Positions 11,201 through 23,200 of a stretch of DNA of 64,000 nt are shown here, in pieces. The notes beneath the pieces were generated by a model. It ran no database searches. It saw only the letters and a list, made by a program, of their open reading frames with translations, and was not told the origin of the DNA. The translations under genes were made by a program, and so were the position numbers. Where the stretch lies: positions 4,264,001 to 4,328,000 of the forward strand of contig NC_064034.1 in the NCBI RefSeq assembly GCF_932526225.1, in the 5' to 3' direction. The stretch comes from Nematostella vectensis. Lineage: Eukaryota; Cnidaria; Anthozoa; Actiniaria; Edwardsiidae. Position 1 is the first letter of the stretch; each line of letters starts with the position of its first letter.

Positions 11201-14200
11201 ATGTTTGATTGCATTTGGAAGAGAGCTACTTGATGTTTGATTGCATTTGGAAGAGAGCTACTTGATGTTTGATTGCATTTGGAAGAGAGCTACTTGATGT
11301 TTGATTGCATTTGGAAGAGAGCTACTAGATGTTTGATTGCATTTGGAAGAGAGCTACTAGATGTTTGATTGCATTTGGAAGAGAGCGACTAGATGTTTGA
11401 TTGCATTTGGAAGAGAGCTACTAGTAGATGTTTGATTGCATTTGGAAGAGAGCTACTTGATGTTTGATTGCATTTGGAAGAGAGCTACTTGATGTTTGAT
11501 TGCATTTGGAAGAGAGCTACTAGATGTTTGATTGCATTTGGAAGAGAGCTACTAGATATTTGATTGCATTTGGAAGAGAGCTACTAGATGTTTGATTGCA
11601 TTTGGAAGAGAGCTACTTGATGTTTGATTGCATTTGGAAGAGAGCTACTTGATATTTGATTGCATTTGGAAGAGAGCTACTAGATGTTTGATTGCATTTG
11701 GAAGAGAGCTACTTGATATTTGATTGCATTTGGAAGAGAGCTACTTGATGTTTGATTTCATTTGGAAGAGAGCTACTTGATGTTTGATTGCATTTGGAAG
11801 AGAGCTACTTGATATTTGATTGCATTTGGAAGAGTGCTACTAGATGTTTGATTGCATTTGGAAGAGAGCTACTTGATATTTGATTTCATTTGGAAGAGAG
11901 CTACTTGATGTTTGATTGCATTTGGAAGAGAGCTACTAGATGTTTGATTGCATTTGGAAGAGAGCTACTAGATGTTTGATTTCATTTGGAAGAGAGCTAC
12001 TAGATGTTTGATTGCATTTGGAAGAGAGCTACTAGATGTTTGATTGCATTTGGAAGAGAGCTACTAGATGTTTGATTGCATTTGGAAGAGAGCTACTAGT
12101 AGATGTTTGATTGCATTTGGAAGAGAGCTACTTGATGTTTGATTGCATTTGGAAGAGAGCTACTTGATGTTTGATTGCATTTGGAAGAGAGCTACTAGAT
12201 GTTTGATTGCATTTGGAAGAGAGCTACTAGATATTTGATTGCATTTGGAAGAGAGCTACTAGATGTTTGATTGCATTTGGAAGAGAGCTACTTGATGTTT
12301 GATTGCATTTGGAAGAGAGCTACTTGATATTTGATTGCATTTGGAAGAGAGCTACTAGATGTTTGATTGCATTTGGAAGAGAGCTACTTGATATTTGATT
12401 GCATTTGGAAGAGAGCTACTTGATGTTTGATTGCATTTGGAAGAGAGCTACTAGATGTTTGATTGCATTTGGAAGAGAGCTACTAGATGTTTGATTGCAT
12501 TTGGAAGAGTTCTACTACATGTTTGATTGCATTTGGAAGAGAGCTACTTGATATTTGATTTCATTTGGAAGAGAGCTACTTGATGTTTGATTGCATTTGG
12601 AAGAGAGCTACTAGATGTTTGATTGCATTTGGAAGAGAGCTACTAGATGTTTGATTTCATTTGGAAGAGAGCTACTAGATATTTGATTGCATTTGGAAGA
12701 GAGCTACTTGATATTTGATTGCATTTGGAAGAGAGCTACTAGATGTTTGATTGCATTTGGAAGAGAGCTACTAGATGTTTGATTGCATTTGGAAGAGAGC
12801 TACTAGATGTTTGATTGCATTTGGAAGAGAGCTACTTGATGTTTGATTGCATTTGGAAGAGAGCTACTTGATGTTTGATTTCATTTGGAAGAGAGCTACG
12901 TGATGTTTGATTTCATTTGGAAGAGAGCTACTTGATGTTTGATTGCATTTGGAAGAGAGCTACTAGATGTTTGATTGCATTTGGAAGAGAGCTACTAGAT
13001 GTTTGATTGCATTTGGAAGAGAGCTACTTGATGTTTGATTTCATTTGGAAGAGAGCTACTAGATGTTTGATTTCATTTGGAAGAGAGCTACTAGATATTT
13101 GATTGCATTTGGAAGAGAGCTACTAGATGTTTGATTACATTTGGAAGAGAGCTACTTGATGTTTGATTGCATTTGGAAGAGAGCTACTTGATGTTTGATT
13201 GCATTTGGAAGAGAGCTACTTGATGTTTGATTGCATTTGTAAGAGAGCTACTTGATGTTTGATTTCATTTGGAAGAGAGCTACTTGATGTTTGATTTCAT
13301 TTGGAAGAGAGCTACTTGATGTTTGATTTCATTTGGAAGAGAGCTACTTGATGTTTGATTTCATTTGGAAGAGAGCTACTAGATGTTTGATTGCATTTGG
13401 AAGAGAGCTACTAGATGTTTGATTTCATTTGGAAGAGAGCTACTAGATATTTGATTGCATTTGGAAGAGAGCTACTTGATGTTTGATTGCATTTGGAAGA
13501 GAGCTACTTGATGTTTGATTTCATTTGGAAGAGAGCTACTAGATGTTTGATTTCATTTGGAAGAGAGCTACTAGATATTTGATTGCATTTGGAAGAGAGC
13601 TACTTGATGTTTGATTTCATTTGGAAGAGAGCTACTTGATGTTTGATTGCATTTGGAAGAGAGCTACTTGATGTTTGATTTCATTTGGAAGAGAGCTACT
13701 AGATGTTTGTGATTTCATTTGGAAGAGAGCTACTTGATGTTTGATTGCATTTGGAAGAGAGCTACTAGATATTTGATTGCATTTGGAAGAGAGCTACTTG
13801 ATGTTTGATTGCATTTGGAAGAGAGCTACTAGATGTTTGATTGCATTTGGAATAGAGCTACTTGATGTTTGATTTTATTTGGAAGAGAGCTACTAGATGT
13901 TTGATTGCATTTGGAAGAGAGCTACTTGATGTTTGATTGCCTTTGGAAGAGAGCTACTTGATGTTTAATTGCATTTGGAAGAGAGCTACTAGATGTTTGA
14001 TTGCATTTGGAAGAGAGCTACTAGATGTTTGATTGCATTTGGAAAAGAGCTACTTGATATTTGATTGCATTTGGAAGAGAGCTACTTGATGTTTGATTTC
14101 ATTTGGAAGAGAGCTACTTGATATTTGATTGCATTTGGAAGAGAGCTACTTGATATTTGATTGCATTTGGAAGAGAGCTACTAGATGTTTGATTGCATTT

Positions 14201-17200
14201 GGAAGAGAGCTACTAGATGTTTGATTGCATTTGGAAGAGAGCTACTAGATGTTTGATTGCATTTGGAAGAGAGCTACTAGATGTTTGATTGCATTTGGAA
14301 GAGAGCTACTAGATGTTTGATTGCATTTGGAAGAGAGCTACTTGATATTTGATTGCATTTGGAAGAGTGCTACTAGATGTTTGATTGCATTTGGAAGAGA
14401 GCTACTTGATATTTGATTTCATTTGGAAGAGAGCTACTTGATGTTTGATTGCATTTGGAAGAGAGCTACTAGATGTTTGATTGCATTTGGAAGAGAGCTA
14501 CTAGATGTTTGATTTCATTTGGAAGAGAGCTACTAGATATTTGATTGCATTTGGAAGAGAGCTACTTGATATTTGATTGCATTTGGAAGAGAGCTACTAG
14601 ATGTTTGATTGCATTTGGAAGAGAGCTACTAGATGTTTGATTGCATTTGGAAGAGAGCTACTAGATGTTTGATTGCATTTGGAAGAGAGCTACTTGATGT
14701 TTGATTGCATTTGGAAGAGAGCTACTTGATGTTTGATTTCATTTGGAAGAGAGCTACCTGATGTTTGATTTCATTTGGAAGAGAGCTACTTGATGTTTGA
14801 TTGCATTTGGAAGAGAGCTACTAGATGTTTGATTGCATTTGGAAGAGAGCTACTTGATGTTTGATTGCATTTGGAAGAGAGCTACTAGATGTTTGATTGC
14901 ATTTGGAAGAGAGCTACTTGATGTTTGATTTCATTTGGAAGAGAGCTACTAGATGTTTGATTTCATTTGGAAGAGAGCTACTAGATATTTGATTGCATTT
15001 GGAAGAGAGCTACTAGATGTTTGATTACATTTGGAAGAGAGCTACTTGATGTTTGATTGCATTTGGAAGAGAGCTACTTGATGTTTGATTGCATTTGGAA
15101 GAGAGCTACTTGATGTTTGATTGCATTTGTAAGAGAGCTACTTGATGTTTGATTTCATTTGGAAGAGAGCTACTTGATGTTTGATTTCATTTGGAAGAGA
15201 GCTACTTGATGTTTGATTGCATTTGGAAGAGAGCTACTAGATGTTTGATTGCATTTGGAAGAGAGCTACTAGATGTTTGATTGCATTTGGAAGAGTGCTA
15301 CTAGATGTTTGATTGCATTTGGAAGAGAGCTACTTGATATTTGATTTCATTTGGAAGAGAGCTACTTGATGTTTGATTTCATTTGGAAGAGAGCTACTTG
15401 ATGTTTGATTGCATTTGGAAGAGAGCTACTTGATGTTTGATTTCATTTGGAAGAGAGCTACTAGATGTTTGTGATTTCATTTGGAAGAGAGCTACTTGAT
15501 GTTTGATTGCATTTGGAAGAGAGCTACTAGATATTTGATTGCATTTGGAAGAGAGCTACTTGATGTTTGATTGCATTTGGAAGAGAGCTACTAGATGTTT
15601 GATTGCATTTGGAATAGAGCTACTTGATGTTTGATTTTATTTGGAAGAGAGCTACTAGATGTTTGATTGCATTTGGAAGAGAGCTACTTGATGTTTGATT
15701 GCATTTGGAAGAGAGCTACTTGATGTTTGATTGCATTTGGAAGAGAGCTACTAGATGTTTGATTGCATTTGGAAGAGAGCTACTAGATGTTTGATTGCAT
15801 TTGGAAGAGAGCTACTTGATATTTGATTGCATTTGGAAGAGAGCTACTTGATGTTTGATTTCATTTGGAAGAGAGCTACTTGATATTTGATTGCATTTGG
15901 AAGAGAGCTACTTGATATTTGATTGCATTTGGAAGAGAGCTACTAGATGTTTGATTGCATTTGGAAGAGAGCTACTAGATGTTTGATTGCATTTGGAAGA
16001 GAGCTACTAGATGTTTGATTGCATTTGGAAGAGAGCTACTAGATGTTTGATTGCATTTGGAAGAGAGCTACTAGATGTTTGATTGCATTTGGAAGAGAGC
16101 TACTTGATGTTTGATTGCATTTGCAAATGATTCCAGGGCGACCACCCACACTGACCTAGTAATCAGAGCACGACAAGAAAACATCCCTTATAAAGTGTTC
16201 CATAATGCATCCATCATGAATGCCATTGGCTGCTGTGGATTACAGGTAATAAATATAAACAAATGATAAATTGTAAACTTTTTTAACCTTCTGCTATTTG
16301 CATCATGTAGGTGGTCAGTGCCTTAGGCAAATTACACATGCATGGCATAACCTTGATAGTAATGTCTTGTTTCATATAATTGATATTACAGTATATGATA
16401 TGATTGGAATAATGATTGTCTGTCTATGACTATATCTGTTTAATGCTTGTCTTTTATTCACTATTTAGCTGTATAATGCTCGTCAGGTTTTCACTATAGC
16501 TGTATGATGATTGTTTTTTTTTTTTATTTTGATGTTGTATTATGTATGATTGCGTGACGTTGTATGACGTCATGGTTTTGAGATAATAAAGTCACTTAGC
16601 ACTTGACCGTCGTACAATATGGTGGCAGCCCTGAGGACCCGCTAAAAATCAGTTTTTAGCAGCCTAATATCCAAGTGAACAAGTCAGCGTTTTATCTGGG
16701 ACATTCCGTTGGAAAAACCGAAGAAAAACAGGAAAAAAAACTGTGGGAGACACGATCCGTTCGACACTCTGCACAAAAACGTGTATAGCTCAGCGAGTAT
16801 AGTTCAAGTCAAGGGACAACATACCGCCGACTTCAATTCACCGAGCTGGAAAGAAACACAAGAACCACAGACAGCTACCACACACTGGGAAGTACAATCT
16901 ACGTCGACTTAACAGCTGAGTTGATTTATTCAAAGAGTATTTTCTGTAAATAAGCTTACAAAGACAAGCTTACCGTTGTCAGAAATAAACTACGACAAGC
17001 CGGCAGATTCATCATAAATTCCAGCCCTAGAAGCGAGGAATTCCATCCCAAAACAAGTATTTATGGACTCTTGCCGTAGTTAGACAGAACTCTAATTATT
17101 GCAGTGAGTTAGAGTAGATAAAAGTACCGATTTCCGTAGTTTAGCGCCGTTTTTAGAGACTCGGCGATTGCTTTGAAAAGTTTTCATTCACGAAAATAAA

Positions 17201-20200
17201 ACGTGCCATCGACGTTTTGACCGCGCGCGGCCTGGGACCGTAACACAGGTATACCGCGCACGCTATAATTTTCTAGTACGATCTTTTTCGCGATTTCGCG
17301 ACGTTTTTTCGCGCATATTTTTTCAGATATTTTTTAAGCGTTATTTACTTCTTAAAATTATCACTCTGTCTTTGTTATTGTGCGAATTTATTTACAGTAA
17401 TGGCTACATATCAGATCCCAGCCCCACCCCCAATGTCGTTACAGGGAGACGTAGTGGAGAACTGGCGGGACTTCGAATCCTCATGGGACTATTATACCAT
17501 TGCTACCGATCTAAGGTCGAAATTGACATCCCCTCCAGGCAAGGAAATAGTAGCCGCAACACTTTGCACGGTAATGGGCCCTGAAAGCAAGAAGATAATG
17601 AACTCATTACCCACCCTGACCAACACCGACAGGAAAGACCCGAAGAGGATTATAGAAGAGCTTAGAAAATACTTTGTACCCCAACGCAACGTGCTGTATG
17701 AACGGTTTGTTTTCAACTCTGCAACACAGAAGCCCTCCGAGTCCGTCGACGAATATGTCGTCCGCCTGCGTCATCTAGCCAACTCTTGTGAGTTCGGTGA
17801 CTTGAAGGACTCTCTCATCCGAGATCGGATAGTCATAGGTACTACCGATGAGAGTGGACGTGAACGCCTTTTAAGGGAACGGCCGGTGCCAAGCCTAGAT
17901 AAGGTGGTGGAAAGCCTTCGAGCTGCCGAGATCTCAAGAACTCACCGACAAGTGATAAGCGGGAAACCATACTCGAGCCAGGCAGAAACCATTCACCATA
18001 CAGATAAGAGGCAGCCGAACAGAAGAAACAACCAAAGAAAGGGCCGGGGTAACATCGGTAACAACGGTGGACAACAAAAAACAAACGGGAACAAAAGAAG
18101 GCAAACCCAAGACCCTAGACCACCAACCCCGGGAAGCCATAACTCCTCCACCTCCTGTCACTGGTGTGGAAAAAAGGCAGACCATGTCAAGAAAGATTGT
18201 CCTGCTAAGGATGCAAAGTGCCGTAACTGCGGCAAAACAGGCCACTACGCCGTAGTCTGTCGGTCAAACAAACAAGTGCATGAAGTAAATAGAGAAGAGG
18301 AAGGAAGCTACCAGGAAGATTACTATTTAGACTACTGCTACTTCATGGGCGAAGTGAGCACCACCAACGATGAATTCTGGTCAGCGGAAGTGCTCATAAA
18401 CCACAACCCCTGTACCTTGAAACTTGATAGTGGGTCAAAGGTGACAGTGGTTGGCGACAAGGCACCGTGGTTGGAAAACCGGCGACTGGACAAGGCGACA
18501 AGCATGTTCAGAGGACCCGGTGGAGTGAACTTGTCCCACTTGATAAAAGGACAGATAACAGACGCCTTATTTTCAGTCGGAGGGAGGACACACCGCGAAA
18601 ATGTTTACGTCATGAAGAACCAATCTAAGAATCTACTTTCCAAGTCAGCAATCCAGGCACTCCAGCTGTTAATACCGTCAGCAGCAGTGCATAATGTGGA
18701 GACCGCCCCTAATTTCAAGGCAGAATTCCCCAAGTTATTCAAAGGGCTGGGCCTCATGAAGGATAAGTACAAGATACCTCTAAAACCGGACGCAGTATCA
18801 GTTTGTCTATACACACCCCGACGTGTACCGCACCCACTTCTCCCTAAGGTCAAAGAGAAGCTACTGGCCATGGTTCGTCAGAAGGTAATCTCACCAGTAA
18901 GTGAGCCCACAGACTGGTGCTCAGGCATGGTGATCGCTCCCAAGCGCAATGGTGATGTAAGGATCTGCGTTGACCTGGCACCGCTGAACAAGGCAGTAAA
19001 ACGAGAGATCCACCCTATGGCAAGTGCCGACGAGAACTTGGCAAAGCTTAAGGACAGCAAAGTCTTCACCAAGCTAGACGCCAACTCTGGATTTTGGCAA
19101 ATACCCCTCGACGAGGAGTCTCGGTTGCTCACCACCTTTGTCACACCATTTGGTAGGTACTGCTTCAACCGCCTCCCATTTGGAATCAGCTCAGCCCCTG
19201 AGATATTTCAGCGTACCATGTCTCGAATCCTAGAGGGCCTCGATGGCACAGTTTGTCACATGGATGACATCCTCATACATGGGCCGACACAGGAGCTTCA
19301 CGACAGCCGTGTCCGAAAAGTGTTACAGCGGCTCAAGGACGCTAGAGTCACATTGAACGAGAAATGTGAGTTCTCTAAACAGCGCATGAAGTTTCTCGGG
19401 CATGTAATCTCGGAGGATGGGGTAGAAGCAGACCCTGAGAAAACCAAAGCAATCCAAGATTTCCCCGATCACTGTGACAGAGCTCCAACGTTTCAATGGT
19501 ATGGTCAACCAGCTGGCCATATTTATACCCGACCTAGCAACCATCAATGAGCCCCTACGCCAGCTACTTAAGAAAGAGCAGCAGTGGCTTTGGTATCAGC
19601 CTCAGGAAAGGGCCTTTCAGGCGATCAAGACGAAACTGACCTCTACAGATGTGCTGGCACACTACGATCCAAACAAACGAAGCATCGTCGCTGCCGAAGC
19701 ATGCCAGGACGGGCTTGGAGCAGTCTTACTGCAAAGCGACAGCAGCGGTAACCAGCGCCCAATTGCCTTCGCTTCACGCTCTCTAAACGACACGGAGAAG
19801 CGATACGCAGTCATCGAGAAGGAGGCGCTGGCCGCCACGTGGGCATGTGAAAAGTTCTCAGACTACATCCTTGGGACACCATTCACCCTAGAAACGGACC
19901 ACCGCCCACTGGTACCCCTTCTCTCAAGCACAGACCTCTCCAAGCTGCCCCCGAGGGTTTTGAGGTTTCGCCTCCGAATGGCCAGGTATTCACCAGAGGT
20001 CACTTACGTGCAAGGAGTGCACCAAAACACAGCAGACGCCCTGTCTCGTGCACCCACAAGCAGTCCCACTCCCCAGGACTTAAAACAAATCGAGGAATTA
20101 GAAGAACACAGCGAATCAGTCCTAGAGTCCCTACCTGCAACGGAACGGCGCCTCAAAGACATCCAGGAAGCCCAGGACTGCGACGCCATATGCAAGCAGG

Positions 20201-23200
20201 TGAAGACCTATTGCTTAGAGGGATGGCCTCCCATTATGCCATCCCTACCACTCCTAAAGCCATACTGGGAGAAGAAGCAACACTTGACGGTCAACCGAGG
20301 AATCCTGATGTGTGATCACAGGCTAGTTATCCCCTCAAGCATGCAACTAGAGATGCTGGAGACCATTCATGAAGGCCATCTTGGCATTACCAAGTGCCAA
20401 GGGCGCGCGAGCTCCTCGGTGTGGTGGCCGCTCATAACCAAACAGATAGAAGCAACGGTCAACAGATGCCAAACTTGCGCCAAACTCAGACCAGAGCGAA
20501 GAGAACCCCTTATGGCGCTGTCTTTCCCAAACCTACCATGGAGCCGGGTCGGTACAGACCTCTTTGAACTAGAGCAGACCGACTACCTTATCGTTGTCGA
20601 CTACGCAAGCCGATGGTTTGAAATCCGAAAGCTAGGATCAACTACCTCAGCTGCAGTCACGCGCCACATGTGCGAGATTTTTGCTCTGCATGGAATACCG
20701 GACACAGTCATCTCGGATAACGGACCCCAGTATGTTAGCCAGGAATTTACCAACTTTGCCAAGGACATGGGGTTCACCCACATCACCTCCTCTCCACACT
20801 ACCCACAAGCAAATGGTGAGGTCGAGAGAGCGGTTCAGACCGCCAAGAACATCCTGCGAAAGAACACAAACCCACACCTTGGTCTCCTAGCATACCGTTC
20901 TGCCCCCCTGGCCAACGGCCTAACCCCTAGTGAGATTCTGATGGGGCGGAAACTGCGTAACAAGTTGCCATCGGCCCCCGAGAACCTAAAACCCCGAAAG
21001 ATCGACCAAGAACAGCTGCTTAAGAGAGAACAATAATATCGAGAGCGCTACTCCAGTAACTACAACTCTCGCCACAGAGCTGTGGAACTCCCAACACTCC
21101 ACCAAGGGGACAAGGTGTTCATAAGGGACCAGCAAAGGTACGGAGAGATAGAGAAGAAACTTGCAAGCCCGAGATCCTACCAACTGGTAACAGAAAATGG
21201 CTCAGAGATCAGAAGGAACAGAAGAGCGTTAGTCCATGAACCAGTGGGGACATCTGGAGAGTCCAGCTCCCTACCGAGCCCTTCCAACCGACCACCAGTA
21301 CGCGAAGGAGGAGAAGGATCGCCAGGACCTGCTGCGTCTCCCTCCCCTAGCCCATCTAAGGCAGTAGTTAGAAGATCGGGCAGACTTTTAAAGCCCACTA
21401 ATAATCCAGACATGATTTATTATTAGTTGGACGTTCACATTATGATGATTATTTAGTGTGGATGCAAATTAGCATTTAGACCGTTCCAATTCAAGTTTGT
21501 TAGTTATAAGTTTATGGACATGATCTTGTGTAAACTGAAAGGGGGATGTTGTATTATGTATGATTGCGTGACGTTGTATGACGTCATGGTTTTGAGATAA
21601 TAAAGTCACTTAGCACTTGACCGTCGTACAATAGTAATGTCTTGTTTCATATAATTGATATTACAGTATATGATATGATTGGAATAATGATTGTCTCTCT
21701 ATGACTATATCTGTTTAATGCTTGTCTTTTATTCACTATTTAGCTGTATAATGCTCGTCAGGTTTTCACTATAGCTGTATGATGATTGTTTGTATTTCAC
21801 TTTAGCTGTATAATTATGGAGAGGCGGTATCAATATGCTTCTGGACTGAGTCATGGAAGCCAGACAGCTTTTATGATAAGATTGCAGCAAACAGAAAAAG
21901 AGGATTGCATTCCCTCTGTTTATTAGGTTTGTATGTTTTCCTTTACTTTGATTTTTTTAAGTTCTTGTTTTTTGAAGGAATGTCAGTAATGTTAATTTCT
22001 GCACACTTGCTTAAAGTTCTAGTGGCACATAATTTGATATTTACCTGAAACCAAATTATTGGCTGGTGACTTGTTTTGTTTTTTGCCAACACTACTGTAT
22101 CTATAATAAGGGCAAGCTGGCCACTGTTCTAAAACCTTGCATGCCTGACTTACTCTAAAGAAACTTCCAAAAATGTGTCAGAGTAAAATATGAATAGCCT
22201 TCAAAGAAGAGCTGTAAATCGGCGGTCTGTGCCCATTCTGTTACATTTTGTGTAGTTTAAGCACAGGGCCTTGATTTAAAGCTTTGGATTTGAAGCAGTA
22301 GAGCATAATTTAGAAATGGGCTATTAATTCTGTCTGTAAATTGATCTCATGTAGTACCAATTTTAGCCTAATTTTAGTAGAGTTTGATAATGCAGGAAAT
22401 AAACCTGTCAATCGTTTTTTCCTCCATACAAAGTTTTTTAAGATGCCAAAAAAGTATTTTTAAAGTTTCTGATGGTTGCAGTCAATGGCTCATCGTTTGA
22501 TTACCTCGGTTATTTGTTTAGACAAATTGTTCTTCCACTTAACATTCTAAACTTGTTCACCATTAATTGTAAATTCAAATAAATAACATATTAAAACCAC
22601 TTTTGTACTTCCAGATATCAAAGTAAAGGAGCAGTCAGTAGAAAATCTTATGAGGTGAGAATCTTTTTTTAAAGATTCACAAGCAGGCATTAGCAGACAT
22701 AGTTTGCCAACATGTCTGGCATTTCTTATTTATTTGAAGGAAACTTATGACTGTGCCCCCCTCAGCAAATCCTGGGTACATGCATGGTTAGGGTGTAAAA
22801 GTTGCCCAAGTTCTATCCATTTTTATTCCTTAGGGTATCTAAGCTTGGGTAGAAACAATAAAGCATGTATTATTCTTACAGAGGCCGTAAAGTTTATGAG
22901 CCACCCCGTTACATGTCAGTCAGTACTGCAGTCCAGCAACTTCTAGAAATCCCCAAGTTACGTAATTTATCCCCTCAAGAATCAGGTTAGTGAAATTGCC
23001 AGGGCTATTGCAGGGAAAGATACATAGGGCCTCATACCCTCCTACCCCCCCCCCCCCCCCAAAAAAAAAAAAAAAAGAAAGAAAAAATAGATAAAAGTCA
23101 ATCTTCCTCATTACATGAATCTTTATTGTGGAAGTTGAAAAATAAAGTTATGCACAGATTAGTACATGTAATTTTTCTTCTCAAGACATTGGTATTTACT

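Noticed and set aside
10456-16123. CRISPR-like array of regular repeats
   Set aside because: Units are contiguous with no spacers, variation is of minisatellite type, and the array lies in an intron of an animal gene.
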